A stretch of 64,000 nt of DNA from Paramecium tetraurelia. Lineage: Eukaryota > Ciliophora > Oligohymenophorea > Peniculida > Parameciidae. The stretch covers positions 62,001 to 126,000 of the forward strand of contig NW_001799177.1 in assembly GCF_000165425.1 (NCBI RefSeq), written 5' to 3'. This document shows positions 35,405-49,500 of this stretch, piece by piece. The notes beneath the pieces were generated by a model. It was given only the letters and a program-made list of their open reading frames with translations, did no database searches and had not been told where the DNA came from. Within the stretch, counting starts at the first letter, position 1. The number at the start of each line of letters is the position of its first letter. Made by a program: the position numbers and the translations under genes.

Positions 35405-38400
35405 TCAAATTCTTCTTAATATTTCATTTTATAACACAATAACGTCGCTAAGAATTTATTCCATTTTCGACATTTAATCAGTAAGATTAGCATCATCATT
35501 AACGCTTTCAGGAAACCAAGTAATATCATCTGACTCTAATTTGGCATGTATCCAATATTCTAGACCAGTGTACTCTGTCCATTCTTTTAATTTTAAGCAT
35601 TTCACATAGAAAATGTAATTCCACATATAATGCAACTGATGAGTGTGTTCATCGAATGATACATTCATCTTTTCCAAATCTGTTCTTGATGCTGCACAAA
35701 TGAAACATTTATTCTTGATATCTTCTTCTATCTTTTATCTCTAATCTCTTAATTCAGCAAAAGTGTCGATCATAATACCCTGTATGATGTTAGTGAAGAG
35801 CAATCCGAAGAAAACTGTGAATAGCATATCAAAAAAGAATTTTAAGGGGTCCCAATTGATCATGCTATTGCCAATCACCCCAGAAGTGATTAATGTTATC
35901 ATGCATGTAATTAATGAATTACAAGTTTCAGTTTGTTCTCCTTAATAGATATCATCGAAATAAACATTGAAACTTATCACAGAAAAGGCAAACACAAAAA
36001 GAATTCCCAACAGTCCAACTACAAATAGCTGTTTAGCATTATATGATATTGCTTAGAACACATTTTTTAGTAGTGAATTTCTACTAAATATTTCAACTAA
36101 ATGTATCACATAAAAATTTGAATTGAAAAACACTCCATAAAAGGATATTATGACCAAGAATAATAATATAAGACATGTTTCTTCTTTAAAGAATACTATA
36201 TAAGATAATAAGCTATCCTTCTTTTGACGATTCTTTTCTATTGCAATTGGTACTCTTTATAAGCTTACCATTATAAATAATGCAATTTACGAGAATAACT
36301 GACCCAAAGATAATAGATTAATTATCAGTTGGTTTATTTGATTTGAATATAAAAAATAGGTGTTCTCCTTGACCACAACAGTATAAAAAAATATCTAAAA
36401 TAATTAATAAGTAGTTACCATAGCTAAATTAATTAATACAGCAAAAGTAGATGCTAGATTTTATAATAAATCTAGATTTTACTAAGTAATTGGAATTCTA
36501 AAGTGATTTAGTTTATAATTGTGTTCTAATTCATAAAATAAAATCTCAGATTATGATAGCATTCCAACTAATTTATCTCGTTGTGTTTCTCTATTTACTG
36601 TAAATAATAACTCTTATTTTGTTTATTCTGACAGTAAATGAAAATAAGGATGAAATGGGAAAAATACTTTCATTTTTTTCCCTTAATAGATAATTTCAAT
36701 TTTATGGGTTAAATTTTACAATTTTTCAAATATTTTTGGAAGTTCTGGAAATTATTCCATTTTCTCTTAAAATTAAACAAGCCATTTATTGTCTGAATGC
36801 TAAGTCATTTGTTATTGGATGATACAAACATTCAAAATCTTTTACATTTCACTGTCGAATACTTTATCTTAAAGTTATAAAACCTATTCTAAATCTTATG
36901 AATTTGTAATATTCAAGGATTCCAAATTATTTTTTAGAAAGTTTATTAGAAATTGTGCTTCTAATTTATTGGATAAATCCCTATATATCTTTTCTTCATT
37001 TCCTTCTAAGACAGATAGAACTGCTTATAGAATTTTATTCTAAAGTTCCTATAATTCCTATAAATCTTCAGAATTTTCAAATAATCTTTAAATTTAATTA
37101 TTTTTATCATTAAAGAATTGCGCCATGTGACTTGCATCTTCAAAGAATGTTGTATTGCATAATGTAATTTGATTGTCAACACAAGGCAATTGGATAACTT
37201 CATTTACAAAGTCCAACATTGATTATGGAATTACAATAATAGCTTTAGATAGAATTTTAAAGTAAACCCTTAATTAGACACTAGCAAACTCAATGAAATT
37301 AGTTGATAATATTTTTGGATTATTCTTTTAATCTGTTTATTATCGTATATACTTTTTCATTTCCACATTATTATTCTCACAAAATAATTGCATAACTCTA
37401 AAAAATCTGCAAATGACATCTAAACACAACTTTTTAAATGCTGTCTCCTTAGCATCATCAGGATCAATAACATTCAGCCTTATCATAGTCTGAGTATCAA
37501 CATCGTAAAAGTCATAATTATCTACTGTCTAAATTAGTTCTGAGCTTTCGGATTATTCTTACGTGATGATGGAAAAATTATTATTTATGACTTAAGTTAA
37601 CTTACTAATTAACACTCGAAAGTTTGTTAATACAGTATTTTATTCATCTTTTTTAAGCTTCTCCAAAATGGCATTTTGAGCCTTTGTGTTTCCACCTAAC
37701 AAAAATGCTATCAAAAACAACAAGCACTCACTTAGTAAATCTAATCGAATCTCTAATTTCTATTCGGAGAAAAGTGCAATAACTAAATCAGCAGCTCCAC
37801 AATCAACCAAAAAGTTCTAAGCATTCTCAATCTCTTATTTATAATCAATCCAATATTCACTTGGCCATTAATCAACCTAGACTAATTAAATGCTATTAGC
37901 CTAATTCTTTTCAGTTATTAATTTACTTATCATTTTTAAAAAGAAGATTCTTAAATCATCTGTAAATTGGGCCTCATTCGAAATACTCATATGAATTATA
38001 TTTTAAATGTAATGTTTTAGAGATGTAACTTCAAACTTTGTTTAATAAGCCAGCATCGATTCTTAACCAATTGACAACATTTTCTTACACGCTTCTAGAA
38101 ATTCTTCCTCTAGAAATATTTAGAATGAAGAAGACAAACTCAATATATTAATGACTCTTTTCAGCTTATGATTGATTCTTTCATTCAAATCTTCTGGCTA
38201 TAAAGACGATCTCTTTGTATTTTTCCAATATTTAACCAAATTTCCTAAGGCTTATTTGCCTTGAGTAAATCTATCAACTGAAAAAATGGAATCTATAAGA
38301 CTTTTTTTATATTCCTCCTCATTATGTTAAAATCTACTTGTATTTTCAAGGGAATTCCGTATTTCTGAATCTATTGCTTCAGAGGAGATGATCAGGTTTG

Positions 38401-41400
38401 AAGAGTTCAATTACATTGCTTTTTCATAAGAGTTAATTTGCTTTAAAGTCAAAACGAATAATTAATCCCTTATTTTTAATACATGAAGATCAAATGTTGA
38501 CACTATGCTATGAAGGATATTTAAAATGATTTTTGATAAATGCCCTATATTTTACTTTTAATAAAATCGTTCAATCAATATTAGTTTCTAGATTAAATCA
38601 AAGATTTATAGATGGATTATCAATTTATTTTTACCCCTATTTAATTATAATTACTCCTCTAGATCTTCCAAAAATTCAATATTATTGAAAACATAGTGTA
38701 ATGTAATCAATATTTCTTCTAGATATAAATAAATGTATGAAATCAAATATTTATATCTGATTGGATTGACTATTGTAACTTGATTAAAGAATGAGAGACT
38801 TTGACTAGATTTTAATTCAATAATGCATTCTAGGTCATCTAAAATTGTAATGAAATCAACTTAAATAAATTATGTAACTACGTCCCTTCCCTAACAATAA
38901 TAGAGCCTATTTGTGTAAGCTCTTAAATATCTTTTCAACGGCCATACTTACTAGGACAAAGATAATAATTTAATTAGATCTGGAAATGTGTGAATCTTTC
39001 GACATTTTTTTTGATTAACCTTATGTTACTCTTCTACTAATTGACTGAAAAGACCAAAAAATGTATACATATATGTAATTTCTGGACTTATATCAAATTG
39101 AATCTAATCCTTATTTAATCTTGAGTATTCTAATTAGTATTAATTGATGTAATAGGAGACTTGATCTTCAGTTAGTATTAAATTTTCAATAATTGGCTCA
39201 GAAGATTATGATGTGACATCACTAAAACTTTATTCAGAGTTTTGAGTTGCCATAATGTCAGAAGCTGCTAAATTTAAGCTTAGAATAAGATTTGCATATG
39301 AATTTTCTTATAAGTTTTATAAGGTTAAAGTTTGATTCTGCGGAATGTATGATGAATTGAAAATTAAAATGATTCTCAAGAAATCCAATAATTTTGATTT
39401 GTAGTAATTACTCAGAGGTTAACTATCACATTATTTGAGAACCATTTGTAAGACGTTTGGAATCTCTCTTTAACTATATATTAATGGTTTATTATTGGCA
39501 AATAATGCTTTCAAGAAATCGATCATTCCAATGTTATATTATAAATGAGGGTACATGGATTCTTTATATTTGGACAAGGCTATTTTATTTTCCATGTGAT
39601 TCCAAATTATTAATGTTAGATAATCATAACAAGCATGCAGTAATTTCCAATAAATTTCAGATAAAGAAGGAACAAATATTTTGATAAAGTTTAGAATTGG
39701 AATGTGCAATTCTTAGGCTATTAACAAAGATTGATGAAGTCTATAATTAAGTTCCCTTTCATGATAAATGATTCTAGATCTATTGTCAGGATAGTAATCT
39801 TCATAATTCAAAGAGACTTATTACTTACTTTTGTCAAAATCTTTTTTTAAATACTTATTAAGCCTCTATAAATTTTAAATGAGACCTGCCTTCTAAGCTT
39901 CTTATTGATTCAGATTCCAAATGATATTTTGTTTTTGAAATGTTGGACTATTTTCATTATACATTTCTATGAAGTAGGAGTCTGTCAAAATGTCAAATTT
40001 ATTGAAAATAAGAGAGCTCAATTCAGATAATTCTAGTGTTTTTCCAGAAACCACTATGATGATTTTTTCAAAATTTGAAATCAGTTCTTTTCTTTGTCCA
40101 TAAGCCCTTTTCAAAATTTCAATCGAATATTTAGGCAATAGAGGATTTTCATAGAATGACAATTCAGCAAATATCAATTCGAAAAACTCAACGTCAGCCA
40201 AAGTTCTTTTTTGTAATAGTAATTTAAATTTTGAAATCCAGTTTTAAGGGTCATAAAATATTTTTTCTTCCTCTGTAGATTTCTTTTTTAATTTATCAGC
40301 AATTGATTTAGCATTTGGTTTTGAACTTTCACTAGTAAACAAAGCCTTAATTTTGGTATTCGATTTGATGTTTCTACTACTTCCTTATTGCTATTATTCA
40401 ATATTTTCTATAATCTTTAACTCAATCAATAGAGTTTTTAACAGTTTGGCTGCTTCAAACACTCTTAAATTAGCTTCAAAATCAAATATCTTTTGAATAA
40501 TTTCACAAGCCAATTACTTACATGAAATCTTAACACTATTTGATTCTGATAATCTTGTTGCTTTGAGTTTGTGATCAATAAAACTTTGTACATAAGTACC
40601 CTATTAACTCGATAACATAGAATTTTCTTTCTCGCTTCCAAAAGAGAATTCATTTATGCTACTGCAAATTTGATACATGTAATTTAAAATCTGTTCTATT
40701 TGATCCAAATTTACATAAAATCCAAAATCTAATTGGCATCCAATTATTTTCAATATTTCTTAAAGAGTTCTTTGAAATTCAATGTTTTTCCACAAGTTCT
40801 TATTCTTCTCCAACTGTACTAAAACAAATACATTCAACTCTTATAAGGGATGATTAGCATCAATGACATCTGCAAATTGAGGGTATTCATCATCTAATGC
40901 TGAAAATATCTGGACTCTTTTGATTCTCTTAACTTTTTCAAATGGAACATTATCTATGTAGGCATATCTGATTAATTTTAATATTGGTCTCATAATGCTA
41001 AACCTGGAGTTCTTTTCTGCTTCTACAAGAATTTTCAATAACACTTATAAAGGGAAATTATCATCCACATATTTTTTTGCTTATTTATTCCTCTTCATAC
41101 AAATGTCACCTAATAAATCAAAATAACTTTGAAAATAATTCCATTATTAAAAGGAATCAACTTTTTGACTTTCTCTATAAAATTCTTCAAATGTCCTAAA
41201 TTTATTTGTTTTTTAGATTGGGCATAACACTTATAATTATTGTTGTTCATCAATTTTAAATTGAAAACAAAAATCTAATATTAATGCATAACTATACCAA
41301 ATCCAATTTTCAGAAAAAATTGTTATAAAACTAAGGACTGATTCTCTTTAACAGGCAAGCCGTTGGAAACACAAATTGAACTTAAAATTTTTAAGTATTT

Positions 41401-43673
41401 CTCATGAGGAACTTGAGATCCGATAATTTCGATGATCCTAATGACAAGGTTTTGATTTAAGAATTTTTTGATGGCCTAAACGTTATTATCCAATATTTCA
41501 GCTAAGAATCTTTGAATATAGGGTTCACTCACCATTATGTATTAATGAAGATACATTTCCATCCATTAGGAGGCGTAGGTTTTGTTAGCATTATTATTTT
41601 AAATTAACTTAGTAAGTAAGGAGTAAGTCTCTGAAAATAATGTTTTTATGAGTTATTTCTAATGCTTCCAAAATAAAAGCTTCTTTGTTCCTGATTTATA
41701 ACATAAGGAATATAAGATTTCAATCAATATTTCTATATAATACAATTCTTTCATTATTATTTATCTCCTGGAATTAACAAATGCATCTACTTCCTCGTCT
41801 TCTTCTTCATCAATTTCCAAATTAATGATGAATTTGCTTAAACCAGCTAATAATTTTTCTATCTGTTTAATTTATTCTAAATTAGCCATTGAAGCAAAAT
41901 ATTAATGATTGACTTTAAGTGCCCCAGAGAAATTAATCAAATATTCCAAAGCTGAAAATGCTTGAATAAGTTCAGTTTTATAATTGCAGTCAACTCTCTT
42001 AATAATAAAAGCATCTGTTGTTTTTTTACCCTTAAAAGCAGTTTTAAATAGATTCTCTTCTGTTTATGTATGCTTATTAAAAAACCCACCTAGAGAACTT
42101 ATGTCTTTAATTTGGCCAAAAGATTATTGAGTATGGTGTTAATTCAATTTAATTAAGGTTAACGTGTTGTCGTCATGAACTAAATTAACATACGAGCCAT
42201 CAATAAATTCTTAATCGTGATTATTAGCTAATTGCAAATCAATTGGAGTTCCTATTTCATCAATAAAGGCTTAAATGCAATCATCATCATCCAATCTTTC
42301 TGCACATTTGATTAGCTTTCCAGTCAAATAATGTCTAAGCAATATAGTCTAATAAATGTGCTTATTTCTTTTTTGCTATGTCAATTAGCCAACATAAGGA
42401 CCTGCTCCAGCTGCAACATTTGCAGATGTTCTTCCAGAAGATTAAAGAGCACCGGGTAGTCCAATTAAAGACAGCGGCAAAGATACCTTTGTTGCCAAAA
42501 CAGATGGAAGTCTAGTAATTATTGGTTTGGATTAGAATTAGGGAACTGTTTATTAGCATTTTTATTCATTCTTCTCCTAAGTGAATGTTATTTCCCATAA
42601 ACAATCTATAGGGACTTAAGTCTTTTGATCGATCTGTTTCAATGCTAATGAATTCTTTCTTAAATCTATGCAAAGATAGGAATTGTTTTGAGTAAAGTTG
42701 AAGACACATAGGTCTCTATCTTAAATTAAATTAGATGGTTGGATATATTCCTCATATGATTGATATTGATCTATTTTCCAACTGCTTGTTGAATTATGAC
42801 TTATTATTAATTCGTATCTATGCGATTCATTTGAAAGTCCCTTTAAATCGGGTCTTAAGTCAGACAAGGGAGGCTTGTGATCCAATTACACAGGAGCCTT
42901 TAAACTCTTTTCTAACCAAAATTTTGATGAATCTGAGAGTATTTTGACTTATTCTTTGGTTTAAATCGGCCTCCCTGTTTTTTAATGACTTTTACAAGCC
43001 TCTAATTTGAAGATGATGTTGCTTGATAAATAAGGTTGGAGTTTAATTTTGAATGAGTCACTTCTTTGATCACTGCATTCATCTGAGGACACTAAATAAT
43101 ACCCAGATTCAATGTGTTTAAAAATTGCTTCAGCTCTATTCTAAGATAATCTGATACCCAAAATATAGTTCTTCATTCATTTTGTTTTCAATCATCGCCA
43201 AAAATTATTCTTTTTCTGATTTTACTCTATATAACAATCCTTTATTTCTATTCCTTTCATAGAGTACAAATATTTACTTTGTTTTGTAATACTCATCGTG
43301 GATCTCAAAGCTCCCTCTTGGTAAAAGTTAAAATAGGCCTTCTCTGAAATTATTCAAATCATTCAGATCTTCGTAAGTTTGATAATACACTGCCTTGTCA
43401 AAGAATCTAATCTTAATTCCAAACTCTTTTACCCTTTGGCTGAAATGAATCCTTATCCCCCACTATCAGTTTTTCCCTGAATACGCACTATGGAGCCATA
43501 TTTTAAATTTTATTATGGTTTCATTCAAAATTACTATAATAATTATAATATTCTGTCAAAAATTCAATCAAATATATCTGTACTAATGTCTACATACCTA
43601 ACGTTGATACTAAATAGTTGTACTTCCCCTCTATTGATAATTTGTAAAACATAAAATTCTTAAGAATATCCAT
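35405..43673 (-). CDS. IP3-receptor-like intracellular Ca2+-release channel
   Basis: 8.3-kb gene, ~2,700 residues. The C-terminus is diagnostic: inner helix and linker (FTNIIQGIMIDTFAELRDQR), Cys2-His2 site (CFICAASRTDLE...DEHTHQLHYMW), then WNYIFYVKCLKLKEWTEYTG, matching the IP3R/RyR tail. The N-terminal region around 42-43.6 kb has MIR/beta-trefoil-like segments (FREGLFQLLPRGSFEIHDEY; FKHIESGYYLVSSDE), and a long helical solenoid lies between. Such channels release Ca2+ from ER or alveolar stores. The pore loop reads TLITSGVIGNSMINWD, so the usual GGGVGD filter is altered (see finding). Starts at MDILKNFMFYKLSIEGKY (43673). The 5' 1.5 kb changes frame several times, so introns or indels remain unresolved there and exon limits are approximate. 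Confidence 0.85.
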
Positions 43674-43709
43674 TAAATTTAATTTAATTGTAGAATACTC
43701 AATATTTCA

Positions 43710-44836
43710 AGAAATGATACATAATTGATTATTCTATCGAAACCTATAAAATTAATTCTGTGATTTTGGAAGGCCCAATTGATTATCTTAATATTTCAAG
43801 ATTGTGGGAAATAGAAGAAATTATACATTTTATATCTTATTAAGAAGTATTTTCAAATAATATTATACAAAGCATTTATTTTAATGAATATGCTAATGAA
43901 CAATTATCTAAGAATTTCAAGAAACTAAAAACTAAGAACTTAAATAACAAGATTTAGTTGGAACTCATGAGAACTGGGTTGAGGATGCAAAAAAAATTCT
44001 CGATAATTTAGACTTATTCACTCGAAAGTAGTTTTTATTCGCAAAATTAATATACGAGATGAAAAATATTTAAATTTAAAGATGGATAGAATTCAATAGA
44101 TTAAAATGGATATATTTAATATCTGTATTAAAATTAAGATCGCCATTGCATTAACGTAGTATTAAATATAGACACTGTTGATATCAATTAAAAATAAGAT
44201 TAAAGTTAATAGAGTGAATATTTATATGGAAAAGCTTAGAACCTAATTTAGAGGAGTAGATATGAGAATATTGAAGGCTCATCATAAGAGTAATATTAAT
44301 TTACTAAGTAAGGTGTAACAAATGATCATTGCATTAATGGTTTGAATAGTTCAGCAAATTAGAATACAAAAATTAAATTATTTGATTAAATTTGAATATA
44401 AATAAAGTAATAAGATCAGTGTAAATAACTTGATAACATTCATGGAGATGCCATAAAATAATAAAGCCATTGGAACACATTAATAGGACAATATTTACGG
44501 GTACTTACTATAAAAATAAGATATAAATGGAAAGTTCAATTATTCTTACTTTATAATTGGAGAATTTTCTATATTCATCTTAATTATGTTGAATCATTCA
44601 TAGTTTATATAAAAATACTATACGTAACTTATCTCGCAAGAAAAGTATAAACTAAAATTAAATTTAGAATAAATATTATATAGCCTAAGGAAGAGAAGGA
44701 AGTAGAATCTTTGGTTTCTGTCTTTATATAGGAAATAACGAAGGTTGGAGAATATTTAGTATAGAATATATATCAGGCCAGAAAACATAAATAAAATAAG
44801 AAAAGAGTGTTGGCTGTAACTTCTGTTTTATTTTGA
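43710..44836 (+). pseudogene. Decayed plus-strand gene remnants
   Basis: Three protein-like stretches follow one another in different frames. About 43728-44060: INSVILEGPIDYLNISRLWE, later NEQLSKNFKKLKTKNLNNK. About 44090-44395: QNLIQRSRYENIEGSSQEQY and GVTNDHCINGLNSSANQNTK. About 44395-44836: HGDAIKQQSHWNTLIGQYL and EVESLVSVFIQEITKVGEYL. No ATG is in frame with the first piece, and TGA codons separate them. Missed introns or indels could also explain it. No family recognised. It lies back-to-back with the Ca2+-channel start. Confidence 0.4.
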
Positions 44837-45008
44837 AGAATAATTGATATTATCATCTTATAAAATTATATCTAAATTAATCTCAAGGAGGATAATAAAA
44901 GGTTTCCAGGATAGGAATCAGTAGATAGACATCCGAGTCTACTTGAAATTTTACTGGTGAGTGTTAGATGTATTTATTTAACTATCATAAAATTAATAAA
45001 TAAAAATT

Positions 45009-45671
45009 ATGTACGAAAATGATAATACAGATACTGCAGACAGTCATTATAAAGTAAATAATGAATAAATAAAGAATGAGGAATTGATAGAAGAGTTACA
45101 AAAGTATTGGCGATTAGTGATAAATCATATGGGATAGGACTACTAGCATCTATTAAAATTGTCGAGCGATTCTGATGCACTAGAATTAGTTTAATCACTG
45201 ATGATTTTGGAAGATATACGATATAATGATTAGAAAGTTCCATAAAATCATGATTTGGAAAACGAAATAATGCAATTTAGACAATAAATTACAAACCAAA
45301 AAAATGAATTGGAATCTAAAACTAAACTCATAAATGAGTTATTATAAAAGCAAACTCAATTACATGAGTAAAATTAAGAAATGCTCTTGTAGTTGATAAA
45401 AAAAGAAGAAGAAAATTCCAGTAAAATAGCTCAACTTCAAAAAGAAATAAAAAGCAATAACAGAATATAGCATAGGATTCCATCACAATTATCATCTGCT
45501 CGTCTACCCAATTAACAGTATAGTTAATCACTGAAAAGTTCTCCATAGCCAAGAGAATTCAGATAACTAAGCAATTATTACTCAACTAAGTTAAGTAAGT
45601 TAATAAAAGTTTCGGGAACTCATAATAATAACAATACAATCAAAAATAATAGCAATATCGTTTATTAGTGA
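45009..45671 (+). CDS. Hypothetical coiled-coil protein, 220 residues
   Basis: Uninterrupted frame, ATG 45009 to TGA 45669-45671. N-terminal ~75 residues are helical (EELIEELQKYWRLVINHMGQ). Residues ~85-155 form a coiled coil (FRQQITNQKNELESKTKLIN, SSKIAQLQKEIK). The C-terminus is Ser/Asn/Gln-rich and probably disordered. No family recognised. It ends 74 bp from the convergent DNAJC8 gene. Confidence 0.65.
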
Positions 45672-45745
45672 AGAAATGCTTTGATTGCTATAAATTTTTT
45701 CTTCTGATAAATTAATTGTCTCATATGAATTACAAAACTAATGAA

Positions 45746-46534
45746 TCAATCTAATTTAATATTTTTAAAATCTCCTTTCTTAGTTGGCATTTCAGATGGT
45801 CTAGCCTCAATGTTTTCAGTAGGAGGTCTGATCCCCTAGAATATTATAAAATCAAAACACTACCTTATTAGATTACTTGGTCCCAATGGCAGTTTTCTTG
45901 TTATTAAATTCTCTCCATTTATTAACTCTATCATCTCTAGTCTTTTCCCACTCCTCCTCAGTCAATACTTTATACTATTCCAACATTTTCCTTCTTTCAT
46001 ACTCATCTAATTTGTATCTCTTTTATGATGATTCTAATCTCATAAGATGTTATTTTCTGTCTTCTATTTCACTAAATAGATTCTTGCATTATTTTTAAAA
46101 ATCACTCTCGAAAGTATCAGCTTAAAATTAAAATTCAAAATTCTACGTGGCAAAGGAGCAACTCCAGTTTTTTCTCTTCTCTTGTTTTCTCTAAGTCTTT
46201 CGAATTCAGTTTTCTCCCTGGCTTCCCTCATAATTCTAATGTAAACCTTCCTCTTCTCAGACTCCATCAATGTTTTGTATGCTTAATCAACTATTTACCA
46301 ACAGTCTTTAGCCCTAGGATCTTGACATTTGTCTGGATGTAATAATTTTGAGAAAGAGTTGAACATTTTCTTGATATCTTCATCTGTAGCTTCCATTCCC
46401 AAATACAATACATCGAAAGGGTTATAGAATGTTTCTGATGATAGTCTCTCCAATTCCTCATCAACCTTTAAAACCTTCTTAAGAATTGGCTAAAATGGAT
46501 TTTTTAGCGCATGGTTGATTTCTTATTATTACAT
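45746..46534 (-). CDS. DNAJC8: DNAJC8-like J-domain splicing protein
   Basis: 244 residues. NPFDVLYLGMEATDEDIKKM followed by FSKLLHPDKCQDPRAKDCWQ is a J domain with the HPD motif that stimulates Hsp70 ATPase. The basic helical region and the C-terminal EEEWEKTRDDRVNKWREFNN match DNAJC8/SPF31, found in spliceosomal complexes. Introns at 46121-46146 (26 nt) and 45836-45863 (28 nt) give 735 nt with no frame conflict. The start at 46534 (MQQQEINHALKNPF) is the only upstream ATG in frame. It is divergent from the next gene with about 43 bp between the chosen start codons. Confidence 0.88.
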
Positions 46535-46577
46535 AAATTATAAATAAATTATTTAACGGATGATTTCTTTTATGGTA

Positions 46578-49500
46578 ATGTCCAACATGCTATCAGAACA
46601 ATTAAAAACTCAATACAAGAGTAAATCAGTCTATTGGAGACAGGAAAAAGAAAAACTACTGCAAACTTTTCAGCCAAGGCAAAATAACTCATAATCTTAA
46701 TAAAGATCAAGAACTAGCGAAAGAAAAAGCATTATACGTAACTTAGTAGATTCACTCTATAATCAAGGAACTCCTGAAAAGAACAAATCAATTTATTATC
46801 AATTCTAGTCCCAAATAACCTAATAAAAGTAACAGTAATAATGTTAAAGTTCTGCCAAAAAATAACATACTGATGAATTGACTTTGTCTACTATTATCAA
46901 TAAATATTAAAGATAAGTTGAAAATTGTAATTAAAAATAAGTAGTATACGATCCAATTGCTGAATAAATCATAGAATCATTTTAAGAACTCAAAAATAGG
47001 TCTGTCAAAAAGTCAGAAATGCAAAAATGCCAATCCGAATAGAAAATTATTGAAAATAGTGCACACAAATAGAATATATTCAGTAGAATTAATCAAATTA
47101 GAGAATTTATTGATTAACAATTGGGAACTAATGCTGATGAATCTAATAAAGATATTAAATATGAAAGTTAGTATCAATCAGATGTTGATTAAAGTTCAGG
47201 TAATTTGAGAAACAAATCAGTTGAATTTAGGCAGTTCTTGGATTAGAGAGTCAGTGTTGGAAGAGATTCTACAAACAATAGATTGAATCACAGAATTAAT
47301 AGGCTTCGTTCTATAAGAAGTTGTTAAACATTGGATGTTGGAATTTAAGTTTCATTGTAGGATGAAAATTTAATGCAATTAAATTCCTAAAGATAAAAAT
47401 AACAATAAGAAAGTTATTAATAATTTAATGATTAGAATAATTCATAATAAAATTATTAATAATAAAAAACAGATAGAACCAACAATTCAAGAAGAAATAA
47501 TTAAGAATAATACGAGGTTTAAAATACATAATAACAAACTTCCCCTTAATAATCACACAATCCATATTATTAGGTGGAATAATCAGTTACATCAGAATAT
47601 TAATTACCCTTATAATAAATGTTGCAACAACAATATTAAAATGAGGATTCAATATAAAAATCTAAGAATTCAGGAAGAATGAGTAGAAGAAGTGAATTCC
47701 TATAAAAAGCTAGATATTCAACAAATGTTAATGATGAGAATAAGGAGAGATTCTCTGTTAACATCGAAGAAATCAAGAAAGAAAGGTTTTCAGAAAATGA
47801 AAGATTCTCCGTAACCTCAAATGAAATTAATGGTAAGGATGGAATCTTGGCCAATTTAGATTTTAACAAAGAAAGATTTTCAGTAAGATCAAACGAATAA
47901 AATGTTTAAAATAAGGTTAGAAATTCAATTCAATCCAATTTTGAGGAAGATTTTAAGGACAAGTTAATATTGAAATTGAATAAGGAGGATGTGGCACTTC
48001 CAATTTAACCCAGATGTACAAATAAGGAAAATGTTGGAGAACCTTCTACATAAATATCCAAGATAAATAAAAATGACTAAGAGTAAAAATTAGGAGAAAG
48101 GGCTGAGAATAAGTTAAATACTATAGAAATTCCAAAGATTATTCAAGCATTAAATTTTGATAATATTGAGTTGAGTAAACCTTGTAATGGAACTCAAATT
48201 TCAGTAGATACAAATAGATTCCAACTAGAAATCTAGCAGATTATGGAAAAACAGAATGAAACTTAAGATGTCTAATTGAAATAAAATGAGCTCATAAATA
48301 TTTAACAAGATTTTGCTTTGACTACCAATAGATCTTAGTTGTCAGTTCCAATTACAGAACCAACTTATATTCAATTGAATAATTAGATCAATACAAATTT
48401 TATAAGGGTTGAAGAAGAGATTGAAGCAGGCTAACCAGATATTAGGATAATTGAAAATGCTACTGGAATTACAGAATGTAATTTATAATATTCAGAAGAT
48501 ACAGCAAACTTAAGAATTCCAACTTAGATTAGTAATAATGAAGAAGTCAAATTTAAACCAGATTCTTATGTAACCTGTGATATTTAATTCTAATAAATTA
48601 AACAGGATTATCAATAGTTAAATTAATTATAATCAACCTAATCAAATTAGATGAATTAATCATCATTTGAGTAATGGCTATCATAAACTGATTAAAACAA
48701 GAGAATATTTAATTTTAATTGTTAATCATAATATTTTTAAAAAGAGAAGTGTGATCATAGTACATAAATTAACAAAAGTGAATCTGATTCAGATGAAGAA
48801 ATTCAGTTCATCAAGAAAAAATAATAGAAATGTCAATTTAATTAAGGAGTTACATTGTTAGTTAGAAAAATCACATCCATTTTAAAAATTAGACAGATCA
48901 AATCCTTTTATGAAATTAAAGAGTATTCTTTACATCAATCTCAATAATAATAACAATAATAGTTACAATAATTCAAATCCTCTTTACACACTTATCAATC
49001 TCCAATTGAGTCGCAATACTCGTCTTAGTTTTATTCATAACAATAATCACTGACATCTCTTCCCATGCCTTCAGTGTAGACTTAGTTTGATTTCGCTCCT
49101 TTAGTAACCAAAGAATAGGCACCTTAAGCAACCAAAGAATAGGCAGCTTAAGAGAAAATATCAAATCTATTGAAAACTATAATTGAAGAAACAGGCTCAG
49201 ATACATTAAGAATGTTGAAGAACAAATCTAATTTATCTCCAGTTGCAAAGACTTCAGAAAAAAAAAGATTAAATAGCAGAAACAATTCGAGATTAAGGAT
49301 TTCCAAAAAATGTTCAACAGCCTCAATACTAACATCAATGTAATCTCCAGTCTAAGAGATAAATGATAGGATAAAGGTCAATTTTATTTAAGAAATGGGA
49401 TTGGAATCACCAACCTAAAAACATACTGAGCATGCGGAATTACATGATTGCAGTAAATATTGATCATTTTATCTTAGGTCCGATAGCTGAGCCTATGGAA

